The translations under genes were made by a program, and so were the position numbers. Positions 9,911 through 19,905 of a DNA stretch of 64,000 nucleotides are shown one piece after another. The notes beneath the pieces were generated by a model that made no database searches, was not told the DNA's origin, and saw nothing but the letters and a program-made list of their open reading frames with translations. This stretch comes from Millionella massiliensis. GTDB taxonomy: Bacteria; Bacteroidota; Bacteroidia; Bacteroidales; Rikenellaceae. Within the stretch, counting starts at the first letter, position 1, and each line of letters starts with the position of its first letter. Location: contig NZ_FNWD01000002.1 in NCBI RefSeq assembly GCF_900104655.1, positions 1,782,246 through 1,846,245 of the forward strand, written 5' to 3'.

Positions 9911-10192
9911 CCCCACCCGGGGGGGCCGAAACAGGGGGGAGAGAGGAAGAAGAAGAGATAAAAAAGAAGGGAAGGCAAAGGAGCAGAGAGCAAGGGACTG
10001 GAAAGAATGGGGAATGGGGGAGAGAGTAAGAAACAAGCGCCCCTGTCCATGGCAGCTCTTTCCAGACAAAACGATCCCGACCCATCTCCGACCCACTCGA
10101 CCCGAACGTTCCTGAACAGACCGTTTCCGCTCCGATCCGTCAGCCCCGCCTGATCATACCCGCACATACTACCGAAACAGACATAACGCAAC
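9911..10192. other. Polypurine-rich intergenic spacer before metG
   Basis: The stretch from about 9930 to 10035 is almost all A and G on the plus strand, with runs of GGGGGG and AAGAAGAAG. The rest is C-rich. No gene or clear promoter was seen. Confidence 0.5.
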
Positions 10193-12292
10193 ATGAAACA
10201 ACCCAAAAGATACCTCGTCACCTCGGCACTGCCGTACGCCAACGGCCCCGTCCACATCGGTCACCTGGCCGGCGTCTACGTGCCCTCCGACATATACGTC
10301 CGCTATCTGCGCGACCGCGGCGCCGACGTCATCTCGATCTGCGGCTCCGACGAACACGGCGTGCCCATCACCATCAAAGCAAAAAAAGAGGGCATCACCC
10401 CACAGGACGTCGTCGATAAGTACCACGGCATCATCAAAGACGCCTTCCGCCGCTTCGGGATCAGCTTCGACATCTACTCCCGCACCAGCTCCGCCATGCA
10501 CTCACGTACCGCTTCGGACTTCTTCCGCAAGCTCTACGATCAGGGTGACTTCATCGAACAGACCACCGAACAATACTACGACCCCGAAGCCCAGCAGTTC
10601 CTCGCCGACCGTTACATTACCGGCACCTGTCCCAAATGTCACAGCGAAGGGGCCTACGGCGACCAGTGCGAGAAGTGCGGTTCGACCCTCTCGCCGACCG
10701 AACTGATCGACCCTAAATCGGCCATCACCGGCGCCACCCCGATCCTGAAAGAGACCAAACACTGGTTCCTGCCGCTCGACCGCTACGAATCATTCCTGCG
10801 CGAATGGATCCTCAAAGGCCACGGACCCGACAACGGCGGTGAACACGAAGTGTGGAAATCGAACGTCTACGGCCAGTGCAAGAGCTGGCTCGACGGCGGT
10901 CTGCTGCCCCGTGCCGTGAGCCGCGACCTCGACTGGGGGATCCCCGTTCCCGTCGAAGGCGCCGAAGGCAAAGTCCTCTACGTATGGTTCGACGCCCCGA
11001 TCGGCTACATCTCCGCCACCAAGGAGCTCTTCGCCGAAAAAGGCAACCCCGACGGCTGGAAACCCTACTGGCAGGATCAGGACACCAAACTGGTTCACTT
11101 CATCGGTAAGGACAACATCGTCTTCCACTGCATCGTCTTCCCCTCGATGCTGAAGGCCCACGGCGACTTCATCCTGCCCGAAAACGTCCCCGCCAACGAA
11201 TTCCTGAACCTCGAGAGCGACAAGATCTCGACCTCTCGCAACTGGGCCGTATGGCTCCACGAGTACCTCGACGAGTTCCCCGGCAAGGAAGACGTACTGC
11301 GCTACGTACTCTGCGCCAACGCTCCCGAAACCAAAGACAACGACTTCACCTGGCGCGACTTCCAGGCACGCAACAACAACGAACTGGTCGCTATCTTCGG
11401 CAACTTCGTGAACCGTGCCCTGGTGCTGACCCACAAATACTTCGAAGGCCGCGTTCCCGCCATGGCCGACAGCGGTCTGACCGACTACGACCGGCAGACC
11501 ATTGAAGAGATGCCCCGCATCAAGGCCGCCATCGAACAGAACATCGAAAACTACCGTTTCCGCGAAGCCCTCAAGGAGATGATGAACCTGGCCCGCCTCG
11601 GCAACAAATACCTGGCCGACACCGAGCCCTGGAAAGTGATCAAGAGCGACCCGGAACGCGTGGCCACCATTCTGAACATCTCGCTGCAGATCACCGCATC
11701 GCTGGCCATCGCCTGCGAACCCTTCCTGCCCTTCACCTCGGCCAAGCTGCAAGCCATGCTCCAGATGCCCCAAAGCTCCATGCAGTGGGACAACATCGGC
11801 TGCATGACCCTGCTCGCACCCGGCCACCAGCTCGGCCAGGCCGAACTGCTCTTCGAGAAAATCGACGACAGCGTCATCGAAGCCCAGCTCCGCAAACTCG
11901 AAGAGACCAAAGCCGCCAATGCCGCAGCCAACGCCACCGCAGCCCCAGCCAAGGAGAACACCGTTCAGTTCGACGACTTCGCCAAGATGGACATCCGCGT
12001 GAGCAAAGTGATCGCCGCAGAACCGGTGCCGAAAACCAAGAAATTGCTGAAACTCACCGTAGATACCGGCATAGACACCCGCACCATCGTATCCGGCATC
12101 GCCGAATACTTCACTCCGGAACAGATGGTCGGGAAACGCGTGCTGGTGCTGGTGAACCTCGCCCCGCGCACGCTCAAGGGGATTGAATCTCAGGGCATGA
12201 TCCTGATGGCCGAATCGCCCGCCGGCAAACTGTCGATCGTCGCTCCCGAAGGCGAAGAGATCGATGCTCCGGCCGGCTCGGTGGTCGGATAG
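10193..12292 (+). CDS. metG: Methionyl-tRNA synthetase with C-terminal tRNA-binding domain
   Basis: Charges initiator and elongator tRNA-Met. The 699-residue enzyme has HIGH at residues 21-24, a zinc knuckle with four cysteines (CPKC ... CEKC) at about 145-165, and the KMSKS-equivalent KISTS at about 344-348. After an alanine-rich linker ([15 protein letters not shown]), a tRNA-binding OB fold occupies about 592-699 ([17 protein letters not shown]), which in related enzymes promotes dimerisation. The final 103 bases overlap, antisense, the predicted tail of the frameshifted cvpA. Confidence 0.97.
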   Translation: MKQPKRYLVTSALPYANGPVHIGHLAGVYVPSDIYVRYLRDRGADVISICGSDEHGVPITIKAKKEGITPQDVVDKYHGIIKDAFRRFGISFDIYSRTSSAMHSRTASDFFRKLYDQGDFIEQTTEQYYDPEAQQFLADRYITGTCPKCHSEGAYGDQCEKCGSTLSPTELIDPKSAITGATPILKETKHWFLPLDRYESFLREWILKGHGPDNGGEHEVWKSNVYGQCKSWLDGGLLPRAVSRDLDWGIPVPVEGAEGKVLYVWFDAPIGYISATKELFAEKGNPDGWKPYWQDQDTKLVHFIGKDNIVFHCIVFPSMLKAHGDFILPENVPANEFLNLESDKISTSRNWAVWLHEYLDEFPGKEDVLRYVLCANAPETKDNDFTWRDFQARNNNELVAIFGNFVNRALVLTHKYFEGRVPAMADSGLTDYDRQTIEEMPRIKAAIEQNIENYRFREALKEMMNLARLGNKYLADTEPWKVIKSDPERVATILNISLQITASLAIACEPFLPFTSAKLQAMLQMPQSSMQWDNIGCMTLLAPGHQLGQAELLFEKIDDSVIEAQLRKLEETKAANAAANATAAPAKENTVQFDDFAKMDIRVSKVIAAEPVPKTKKLLKLTVDTGIDTRTIVSGIAEYFTPEQMVGKRVLVLVNLAPRTLKGIESQGMILMAESPAGKLSIVAPEGEEIDAPAGSVVG

Positions 12293-12779
12293 TGCTCCTG
12301 CAACTCATCCGCCACGGCCTTCGTGCCGCTGACAATGTAGGGGAAGACGAAGCCCCCTACCTCCTTTAATATCGCATAACTGCGGGCCTCTTTCAACACC
12401 TTGTCGAAAGAGGCCCTCTTTTTTGGCGAGAGCCACGGTACGGCCGCCTCCAGCGCCACCAGCGCCAGGCCCAGCATCAAGGCCCCCTTGGCCACCGCCG
12501 CCAGCCGGCCAGTCCGCCCGCCTTCAGCAGACGGGTAATCAACTGACACAACACGATCACGCAGACCAGCACCCCGATCAGCACAATCACGAACAGCGCC
12601 TCCGACGGCAGCCCCTCCAGATCGAGCCACCGGCCGATCGCATGCGAAAAGCGATAGGCCACCCACGTACCCAACACAATCCCCACGATTCCGCTCAACT
12701 GGACCAGAATCCCACTTTTCCAGCCGCTCCACACACACGCGAGCAGCACTATGACGACGATAAGATCGATTACATTCAT
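12190..12779 (-). pseudogene. cvpA: CvpA family membrane protein, interrupted by a frameshift
   Basis: CvpA proteins are inner-membrane proteins named for colicin V production and linked to envelope stress tolerance. The first part reads MNVIDLIVVIVLLACVW and continues through membrane helices to LLKAGGLAG at about base 12505. There the frame shifts by one base; the second part continues LAAVAKGALMLGLALVALE and then a soluble tail that ends at 12190 inside the opposite-strand metG 3' end. Restoring one base in the GGCCGGCTGG run joins the halves into a normal CvpA. It is either a real inactivating deletion or a sequence error. Without repair the first frame stops at 12477. Confidence 0.75.
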
Positions 12780-12784
12780 AGAGA

Positions 12785-12792
12785 CAAAGATA
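12785..12792 (-). promoter_or_regulatory. -7 box for cvpA, directly against the start codon
   Basis: Minus-strand TATCTTTG lies only 5 nt before the cvpA ATG, so the transcript would have almost no leader. Confidence 0.5.
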
Positions 12793-13096
12793 ACGTTTTC
12801 CGCCGACCGCCGCCGCACCCTCCCCACACCGCAACCACCTCGGGGAGCCGCCCCACACACCGACTCCCAAGTAACGGAGGCCGGCCCCGTATTATGATAC
12901 CACAGCCTCATTTTTCGGTCCGCCCCGCCTCCCGGCGGTTCCGCGATCCTGCCGTTTTCCGACACCCCGCCCGAGCGTTTCCACCCGCTGCACTCCGCAC
13001 ACCACCCCTCGGGAGCACCCTTCCCCCGAATGCCCCGAAACAACAAAAAACCGCCCCTTCGACATACGGCAGAAAAGAAATCTCACGAATATTGAT

Positions 13097-13104
13097 TAGC
13101 TTTG
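13097..13104 (+). promoter_or_regulatory. -7 box for the GH20-GH123 operon
   Basis: TAGCTTTG matches TAnnTTTG, 77 nt before the GH20 ATG. Confidence 0.5.
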
Positions 13105-13181
13105 TGTTTTGACAATAAGGCGAGCCACACCACCCGCCCCTCCCTCAGAAATTACTAACCTCAAAAACAACCCATAATACC

Positions 13182-15512
13182 ATGAAATCACTCTACCGAC
13201 TTCTGGGCACCGTTGTCATGGCCGGCGCACTCGCAGCCTGCTCGAGCGGTAACCTCCCGAAAGCCGACTATCAGGTCATCCCGCTGCCGCAACAGGTCGC
13301 CGCAGACAAAAACGGCACCTTCCGTCTGGACAACAGCGTGAAAATCATCTACCCCGACGGGAACGAACAGATGCAGAAAAACGCCGACTTCCTGGCCGGC
13401 TACATCCAGCAGATGACCGGTCTCCAGCTCCAGACTGCTCCCGGCACCGCCTCGGACGCCTCCGGCAACATCCTGCTCGCCCTGGGCCAGACCGCCGAAA
13501 ATCCCGAAGCCTACCGGCTGCAGGTGAGCTCCGACGGCGTGACCCTGACCGGTACCACCGAAGCCGGCGTCTTCTACGGCATCCAGACCCTGCGCAAATC
13601 GCTGCCCGTGACCAAGGGCGACGTTCAGCTGCCCGCCGTTGAGATCAACGACTGGCCCCGCTTCTCGTACCGCGGCGCCCACTTCGACGTGAGCCGCCAC
13701 TTCACCGGCGTCGACTCGATGAAACGCTTCATCGACATCCTGGCCCTGCATAACCTGAACCGCCTCCATTGGCACCTGACCGACGACCAGGGATGGCGCA
13801 TCGAGATCAAGAAACGCCCGGAACTCACCACCATCGGTTCGCAGCGCAAGGCAACCGTCATCGGCCAGAACAGCGACTCGTACGACACCACTACCTACGG
13901 CGGTTTCTACACCCAGGAAGAGGCCCGCGAGATCGTCGCCTACGCCGCTGAACGCCACATCACCATCGTACCCGAGATCGACATGCCCGGCCACATGCAG
14001 GCCGCTCTGGCCGCCTATCCCGAGCTGGGCTGCACCGGCGGTCCCTACGAAGTGTGGAACCGTTGGGGTATCTCGGACGACGTGCTCTGCGCCGGTAACG
14101 ACCAGACCCTGCAATTCATCGACGACGTGCTGAGCGAAATTATTGAAATCTTCCCCAGCGAATACATCCACGTCGGCGGCGACGAATGTCCCAAAGTGCG
14201 TTGGTCAAAATGTCCGAAATGCCAGGCCCGCATCAAAGCCCTCGGCATCAAACCCGACGGTAAGCATACCCCGGAACAGCAACTCCAGAGCTACATCATC
14301 GGCCACGCCGAAAAATTCCTGAACGAACACGGCCGCCGGATCATCGGCTGGGACGAAATCATGGAAGGCGGCATCACCCCGACGGCCACCGTCATGGCCT
14401 GGCGCAGCGCCCAAGAGGGGATCAAAGCCGCCAAGATGGGCAACGACGCCATCATGACCCCCACCTCGTACCTCTACTTCGACTACTACCAGAGTCAGGA
14501 CGTGGACAAAGAACCGCAGGCCATCGGCGGCTATGTTCCGGTCAAAACCGTCTACAACTATGAACCCGTGCCCGAAGAGCTGACCCCCGAAGAGGCCAAA
14601 CACATCATCGGCGTACAGGCCAACCTCTGGACCGAATACATCCCCAACTTCCGTCAGGTAGAATACATGGAGATGCCCCGCATCGCCGCCCTGGCCGAAG
14701 TGCAGTGGACCGACCCCAGCCTGAAAGAATACGACTCGTTCCTGGCCCGCCTCGGACAACTGGTCAACATCTATAACCTCGAAGGGTACAACTACGCCCA
14801 ACACGTCTTCGACGTGAACGTCACCTTCCGGCCCAACCAGCAGGCCGGCGTGCTCGACGTAGTGATGCTGGCCATCGACAAAGCCGACATCCACTACACC
14901 CTCGACGGCAGCGAGCCCACCGCCTCGTCGCCCAAATACACCGACACGCTGAAGATCGACAAGCCCTGCACCCTCAAGGCCGTGATCGTCCGTCCGAGCG
15001 GCAACAGCCGGATCTTCACCGAAGAGATCGGCTTCAACAAAGCCAGCATGAAACCGATCACCATGCTCCAGCCGATCAACAAACAGTACGAATACGAAGG
15101 AGCCATCACCCTGGTGGACGGCCTCAAGGGCAACGGCAACTACAAAACCGGCCGCTGGATCGCCTTCTGGCAAAACGACATGGAGGCCGTGATCGACCTT
15201 CAGCAGCCCACCGAAATCTCCGAAGCGCAGATCGAAACCTGCGTGGCCATAGGCGACTGGGTATTCGACGCCCGCTACTTCGCAGTAGCCGTATCGGACG
15301 ACGGACAGACCTATAAAACCGTTGCCGAAGCCGACTATCCCGTCATGAAGCAAGGCGACCGCAACGGCGTCTACGAACACAAACTCACCTTTGACCCCGT
15401 CCAGGCACGCTACGTGAAGATCACCGTCAAACCCGAACACAGCATGCCCGCATGGCACGGTGGCAAAGGCAGTCCCGCTTTCGTATTCATCGACGAAATC
15501 AGCCTGAACTAA
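13182..15512 (+). CDS. GH20 beta-N-acetylhexosaminidase lipoprotein
   Basis: Removes terminal beta-linked GlcNAc or GalNAc by substrate-assisted catalysis. The 776-residue protein has a lipoprotein signal (lipobox LAAC, Cys at about 20), so it is membrane-anchored. Order of domains: GH20b N-terminal domain (about 30-150), GH20 barrel (about 155-510) with catalytic D334-E335 in HVGGDECPK, a chitobiase-type C-terminal segment (about 555-610, HYTLDGSEPT), and a discoidin-like F5/8 type C domain at the end (about 630-776), probably sugar-binding. The GH123 gene follows by 42 nt, suggesting an operon for HexNAc release from host glycans. Confidence 0.94.
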   Translation: MKSLYRLLGTVVMAGALAACSSGNLPKADYQVIPLPQQVAADKNGTFRLDNSVKIIYPDGNEQMQKNADFLAGYIQQMTGLQLQTAPGTASDASGNILLALGQTAENPEAYRLQVSSDGVTLTGTTEAGVFYGIQTLRKSLPVTKGDVQLPAVEINDWPRFSYRGAHFDVSRHFTGVDSMKRFIDILALHNLNRLHWHLTDDQGWRIEIKKRPELTTIGSQRKATVIGQNSDSYDTTTYGGFYTQEEAREIVAYAAERHITIVPEIDMPGHMQAALAAYPELGCTGGPYEVWNRWGISDDVLCAGNDQTLQFIDDVLSEIIEIFPSEYIHVGGDECPKVRWSKCPKCQARIKALGIKPDGKHTPEQQLQSYIIGHAEKFLNEHGRRIIGWDEIMEGGITPTATVMAWRSAQEGIKAAKMGNDAIMTPTSYLYFDYYQSQDVDKEPQAIGGYVPVKTVYNYEPVPEELTPEEAKHIIGVQANLWTEYIPNFRQVEYMEMPRIAALAEVQWTDPSLKEYDSFLARLGQLVNIYNLEGYNYAQHVFDVNVTFRPNQQAGVLDVVMLAIDKADIHYTLDGSEPTASSPKYTDTLKIDKPCTLKAVIVRPSGNSRIFTEEIGFNKASMKPITMLQPINKQYEYEGAITLVDGLKGNGNYKTGRWIAFWQNDMEAVIDLQQPTEISEAQIETCVAIGDWVFDARYFAVAVSDDGQTYKTVAEADYPVMKQGDRNGVYEHKLTFDPVQARYVKITVKPEHSMPAWHGGKGSPAFVFIDEISLN

Positions 15513-15554
15513 TCCCCCATAAAACCCTATAAAACAAAGAACTCACCCCTACCG

Positions 15555-17333
15555 ATGAGAAAAGCACTGATTGCATGCGCTGCGGCCGCCCTCGCCCTGA
15601 GTGCGGCCTCGGCACAAGAGATGGAGAAATACCCCCTGGGCGACTACCAGGAACTGACCGACACCAAGCCCCACGACGACGCCGAAGTATGGGATGCCCT
15701 CAAGAAACCCGTCGAACTGGGCTGGGGCAGCATCGACACCCGCTACAAGAAGCTCGACGTTCCGAAGATCGAGAAAAGCACCCTCTGGAAAACCAAAGCC
15801 TGGAGAGGCGAGCGCGTCAACGGACAGGCCGTACTGTGGACCAACCGCGCGCTGGACGACGTACAGGTCACCGTCAGCGACCTGCGCTGCGGCAAATCGA
15901 CCATTCCGGCCTCGGCCATCCGCGCCCAGTTCGTGCGCTACGTGATGACCGACGAACTGAACAAAGACGGCAAGGGAGGCTGCGGCCACCGTCCGAACCG
16001 GGCCGACTGGGACTCCTCGGTTGTCGCCGACGTACTCGACATCGTGAGCCTCCGCGACCTTCAGCCCCGCTCGACCCAACCCATCTGGGTCAACGTCTGG
16101 GTTCCCGAGGATGCCGCCCCCGGCCAATACAAGGGGACGCTGACCGTCACCGCCCGCGACCTCAAACCGATGAAACTCGACATCGGACTCGAGGTGGTCG
16201 ATCGCACGCTGCCCCATCCGTCCGACTGGAAATTCCACCTCGACCTGTGGCAAAACCCCTACGCCGTGGCCCGCTACTACCAGGTGCCGCTGTGGAGCCG
16301 CGAACACTTCGACGCGATGCTGCCGCTGATGAAGATGCTGGCCAACGCCGGCCAGAAGGTCGTCACCGCCTCCATCATGCACAAGCCCTGGGCCGGCCAG
16401 ACCGAAGACCACTTCGACAGCATGATCTTCCGCATGAAGAAGATCGACGGCACGTGGGTCTACGACTACACCGTGTTCGACAAATGGATCGACTTCATGC
16501 TCAACGAAGTGGGCATCGACGAACAGATCAACTGCTACACCATGATCCCGTGGGCACTGAGTTTCGACTACTTCGACCAGGCCACCAACCGCGTGCAGTT
16601 CGTGAACGCCGAACCCGGCGAAGCCGCCTATGCCGACTACTGGCTGCCGTTCCTGAAGGACTTCTCGCGCCACCTCCGTGCCAAGGGATGGTTCGAAAAG
16701 ACCGCCATCTCGATGGACGAACGGCCGCTCAAGGCAATGCAGGAGGCCATCAAACTCATCAAAGAGGCCGACCCTGAATTCAAGATCACGCTGGCCGGCA
16801 ACTATCACGAAGAGATCCAGGCCGACCTCCACGACCTGAGCATCCCGTACACCCACAAGTTCCCCGAAGCAGTCAAGGCACAACGCGAAAAGAACGGCCA
16901 GATCAGCACCGTTTACGTCTGCTGTACCGAACCGTTCCCCAACACCTTCACCTTCTCAAACCCGGCCGATGCGGCCTGGCTCCCGGTGCACGCCATCGCC
17001 GGCAACTACGACGGAGCGCTGCGCTGGACCTACAACAGCTGGACGGCCGATCCGCTGCGCGACTCACGTTTCCGCACCTGGGCCGCCGGCGACTGCTACA
17101 TCGTCTACCCCGGCGACCGGAGCAGCATCCGCTTCGAACGGCTGATCGAAGGGATCCAGCAGGCCGAGAAGATCCGCCTGCTGCGTGAAGAGTTGACTGC
17201 GGAAGGGGCACAGAAAGAGCTCGACGAACTGAACGAGACCGTCGCCCTCTTCACCCCCGAAGGACTCGAAAAATCGCAGCTCGCCCCCGAAGCGATGCTC
17301 GTACAACTCGAGGAGCTGCTCAACACCCTCTAA
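15555..17333 (+). CDS. GH123-like beta-N-acetylgalactosaminidase (DUF4091)
   Basis: Probably cleaves terminal beta-GalNAc from glycans such as glycosphingolipids or mucin. The 592-residue protein has a signal peptide (MRKALIACAAAALALSAASAQ), an N-terminal beta-sandwich (about 30-215) and a C-terminal barrel matching the DUF4091/GH123 layout. The adjacent acid pair expected for GH123 substrate-assisted catalysis is present as D388-E389 in SMDERPLKA. It sits 42 nt after the GH20 gene, and both act on HexNAc, which supports the call. A strong terminator follows. The family placement is inferred from fold and the DE pair; substrate has not been tested. Confidence 0.85.
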   Translation: MRKALIACAAAALALSAASAQEMEKYPLGDYQELTDTKPHDDAEVWDALKKPVELGWGSIDTRYKKLDVPKIEKSTLWKTKAWRGERVNGQAVLWTNRALDDVQVTVSDLRCGKSTIPASAIRAQFVRYVMTDELNKDGKGGCGHRPNRADWDSSVVADVLDIVSLRDLQPRSTQPIWVNVWVPEDAAPGQYKGTLTVTARDLKPMKLDIGLEVVDRTLPHPSDWKFHLDLWQNPYAVARYYQVPLWSREHFDAMLPLMKMLANAGQKVVTASIMHKPWAGQTEDHFDSMIFRMKKIDGTWVYDYTVFDKWIDFMLNEVGIDEQINCYTMIPWALSFDYFDQATNRVQFVNAEPGEAAYADYWLPFLKDFSRHLRAKGWFEKTAISMDERPLKAMQEAIKLIKEADPEFKITLAGNYHEEIQADLHDLSIPYTHKFPEAVKAQREKNGQISTVYVCCTEPFPNTFTFSNPADAAWLPVHAIAGNYDGALRWTYNSWTADPLRDSRFRTWAAGDCYIVYPGDRSSIRFERLIEGIQQAEKIRLLREELTAEGAQKELDELNETVALFTPEGLEKSQLAPEAMLVQLEELLNTL

Positions 17334-17655
17334 CCGACTCTCCCCGGCCCCGTCCGAAAGAGACGGCCGCTGAAAACAAAGCAAGCTGAGAACAAAGCGA
17401 GCAGGGCAGGAAAGTGATTCTTTCCTGCCCTGCTCGTTTATTATTCGCGAATGATTTTCCCCTGCGCACCGGTACTGCCTTTCCCCATTTGTCCGGGTTT
17501 GTTTTGCACCGCCCCTTCACGTCTCAATTCATTCACCCCACTTTAACCTGTCATCACTTCGACTCTGCTCCAACCATCTCCACACAAGCATCCTCCGCAT
17601 TCCTTTCATTCCTCCGCGCCCGCGCACGCTCTATTCAATCCCCCTCCTCAAAAAA
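17334..17655. other. Convergent intergenic region GH123 / rlmN
   Basis: 322 bases. The operon terminator is at 17398-17440; the rest is pyrimidine-rich and shows no gene. Confidence 0.55.
17398..17440 (+). terminator. Terminator of the GH20-GH123 operon
   Basis: Arms GAGCAGGGCAGGAAAG (17399-17414) and CTTTCCTGCCCTGCTC (17420-17435), followed by GTTTATTATT. Confidence 0.75.
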
Positions 17656-18675
17656 CTATTTCTCAGCCAGGGTCGAGAGCAACCCGCACGCCGCGAAAAT
17701 ATCCTCACCGCGCGATGCCCGGGTCGTAGTGGTGATCCCCGCGGCATTCAGCGCCCCGTTGATCCACCGCATCCGCTCGGGCGACACGCCGTTCAACGGA
17801 CTGTCCGGAATGGCATGGAAGCGGATCAGGTTGATCCGGCAGTCGAGCCCCTTCAACAGGCGCGCCAACCCCTCGACATGCCGCGGCGAATCGTTCACGC
17901 CGTCGAACACGATGTACTCGAAGCTCAGCCGCCGCTGGTGGGCGAAATCGAACTTCCGCAGCGCAGCCACCACCTCCCGGATCGGATAGCGGTTCTGAAC
18001 CGGCATCAGTTCGCGCCGCTCCTCGTCGAACGGGTCGTGGAGGCTCACGGCCAGGTGCACCTTGGTCTCACGCAAAAGCCGCTCCATGGCCGGGATCACC
18101 CCCACCGTCGAGACCGTAATCCGCGTCGGGCTCCAGCCCAATCCCCACTCGGCCGTCAGGATGTCGACCGCACGCAACACCGCGTCGAGGTTGTCCATCG
18201 GTTCGCCCATCCCCATGAAGACGATGTTCGTCAGCCGCTCCGACTCGGGAATGGCCAGCACCTGGTTCATGATCTCACCGGCCGTCAGGTGGTGCTGGAA
18301 CCCCTGCCGCCCCGTCATGCAGAAACGGCACCCCATCTTGCAGCCCGCCTGCGACGATACGCAGAGGGTGGCCCGATCGCCGTCCGGGATATAGACCGCC
18401 TCAATCGAACGGCCGCCCAACGTGGGGAAGAGGTATTTTTTGGTCCCGTCGACCGACACCTGCACTTCGGTCGGTTCGATCCGCCCCACCACATAACCCG
18501 CCTCGACCAACCGTTCGCGGGCCGCCAGCGACAGGTTGGTCATCGCCGCAATGTCCGAGACCCGTTTTTTGTAAAGCCAATCGGCCATCTGCCGTGCCGC
18601 AAAGGGCTTAAGCCCCACCTCGGCCGCCACAGCCTTCAATTCGGCAGGCGACAAACCCGTCAACCATTTTTCCAT
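17656..18675 (-). CDS. rlmN: 23S rRNA (adenine2503-C2)-methyltransferase
   Basis: Methylates A2503 of 23S rRNA, and in some bacteria A37 of tRNAs, by radical SAM chemistry. The 339-residue protein is the usual length. The iron-sulfur cluster cysteines CxxxCxxC are at 112, 116 and 119 (GCKMGCRFCMTG). The SAM-binding GMGEP segment and the C-terminal cysteine of the dual-cysteine mechanism (FAACGLLS) are present. The N-terminal helical domain begins MEKWLTGLSPAELKAV. It appears to be a single-gene unit; no clear promoter box was found. Confidence 0.96.
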   Translation of the reverse strand: MEKWLTGLSPAELKAVAAEVGLKPFAARQMADWLYKKRVSDIAAMTNLSLAARERLVEAGYVVGRIEPTEVQVSVDGTKKYLFPTLGGRSIEAVYIPDGDRATLCVSSQAGCKMGCRFCMTGRQGFQHHLTAGEIMNQVLAIPESERLTNIVFMGMGEPMDNLDAVLRAVDILTAEWGLGWSPTRITVSTVGVIPAMERLLRETKVHLAVSLHDPFDEERRELMPVQNRYPIREVVAALRKFDFAHQRRLSFEYIVFDGVNDSPRHVEGLARLLKGLDCRINLIRFHAIPDSPLNGVSPERMRWINGALNAAGITTTTRASRGEDIFAACGLLSTLAEK

Positions 18676-18865
18676 ATCCCTATTTTCTGAAAGAAGACAA
18701 AAAATAATTTTCGATTTTTCCCAAATTTTTGTCCGCAGCCCCTCTTTTGCCGATAAAAAATTACCCTACAGAGGAGGCCGCGATCGAACCGTTCCGTCGC
18801 ACCACACCCGCTCCGTTCCGCAGGTAAAGATACGATTTCCGTCGATACGACGAAACAGCCGGCAA

Positions 18866-18900
18866 AACAAAAAACCGCCTCACAGGGTATTGTGAGGCGG
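18866..18900 (-). terminator. Terminator after tRNA-Ala
   Basis: Arms CCGCCTCACA and TGTGAGGCGG around a GGGTAT loop; on the minus strand a GTTTTTTG tract follows. Confidence 0.75.
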
Positions 18901-18927
18901 TTTCAGTGTCCTATTCGACGATTTTTG

Positions 18928-19001
<74 letters not shown>

Positions 19002-19011
19002 AATTGCAACG

Positions 19012-19019
19012 CAAATATA
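19012..19019 (-). promoter_or_regulatory. -7 box for tRNA-Ala
   Basis: Minus-strand TATATTTG, 10 nt before the tRNA 5' end. Confidence 0.6.
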
Positions 19020-19060
19020 GGGCTTTTTTTTCATTTACCAAACATCCGCGAAAAACAGTG

Positions 19061-19091
19061 TTGCATTTTCCAAATAAAAGGCATAGCTTTG
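19061..19091 (+). promoter_or_regulatory. Promoter of the TonB-like gene
   Basis: TTG at 19061-19063, a 20-nt spacer, then TAGCTTTG at 19084-19091: both Bacteroidota promoter elements at normal spacing. Confidence 0.7.
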
Positions 19092-19140
19092 TATCGGTAA
19101 TCCTATTCCCACGGTTAACGCATAAACCACTACTAACCAT

Positions 19141-19842
19141 ATGGAACTCAAAAAATCGCCCAAGGCCGATCTGGAAAACAAACGCAGCTATTTTCTGGAA
19201 ATCGGTATCATCGTGGCCCTGGCTGCCTGCATCGGCATGTTCAGCTGGAGCCAGAAAGAACGGGTCATTGAGGTAGTCGAAGAGGCGCCCGTCGTCGTCG
19301 AAACCGAAATGACCGAGGTCACGGTTCAGGAAGACAAACGTCCGCCGGCACCGATGAAAACCCAGGCCGTCGTACTCTCCGACCTGCTGAACGTCGTGAA
19401 AAACGACGCTAAAATCGAACAAACGGTCAACATCCTCGACCTCGACGTAACCACCGACCTCGCTGTGGACGTTACCCGTTTCGGCGGTACCTACACCGGC
19501 CCCGAAGGTGAAGTCGAAGAAGAAGAACCCGTGATCATCGCCGAAACCATGCCGAGCTTCCAGGGTGGAGACGTCAACTCATTCGCACGCTGGTGTTCGA
19601 AAAACATCGAATACCCGCCGGCAGCTGCCGACAACGGCTCGCAGGGGAAAGTTACCGTACAGTTCGTCGTTGAACGTGACGGTTCGGTATCCAACATCAC
19701 CATCCTCCGCGGCGTGGACAAATACCTCGACGAAGAGGCTATCCGCGTGGTAAAAAGCTCGCCCAAATGGCAACCCGGTGCAAACCGTGGCAAACCCGTC
19801 CGCGTGTATATCCAGGTGCCCATCAACTTCGTGCTGCAATAA
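19141..19842 (+). CDS. TonB family energy transducer
   Basis: Couples the inner-membrane proton motive force to outer-membrane TonB-dependent receptors. The 233-residue protein has a short cytoplasmic N-terminus, one membrane helix (about 21-38, EIGIIVALAACIGMF), an acidic and proline-containing periplasmic linker, and a C-terminal TonB domain (about 140-233) with IEYPPAAADNGSQGKVTVQF and the final VYIQVPINFVL strand. Two cysteines are present, one in the helix and one in the TonB domain. No ExbB/ExbD genes are nearby. It could serve the TonB receptors at 40-43 kb and 53-55 kb, but that is inference. Confidence 0.92.
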   Translation: MELKKSPKADLENKRSYFLEIGIIVALAACIGMFSWSQKERVIEVVEEAPVVVETEMTEVTVQEDKRPPAPMKTQAVVLSDLLNVVKNDAKIEQTVNILDLDVTTDLAVDVTRFGGTYTGPEGEVEEEEPVIIAETMPSFQGGDVNSFARWCSKNIEYPPAAADNGSQGKVTVQFVVERDGSVSNITILRGVDKYLDEEAIRVVKSSPKWQPGANRGKPVRVYIQVPINFVLQ

Positions 19843-19864
19843 CAAACGAGGTACAGAATCTTAA

Positions 19865-19905
19865 AGAATACCCTGCGACCGACAGATCGCAGGGTATTCT
19901 TTTTT
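19865..19905 (+). terminator. Terminator after the TonB-like gene
   Basis: Arms GAATACCCTGCGA and TCGCAGGGTATTC, followed by TTTTTT. Confidence 0.85.

Larger units (their letters stand above)
12780..13181. other. Divergent intergenic region cvpA / GH20
   Basis: 402 bases holding the cvpA box (12785-12792) and a GH20 box (13097-13104). The GC-rich middle holds nothing recognisable. Confidence 0.55.

Noticed and set aside
12477-13046. Longer N-terminus for CvpA up to 13046
   Set aside because: The extension is GC-rich noise and lies upstream of the promoter box at 12785-12792.
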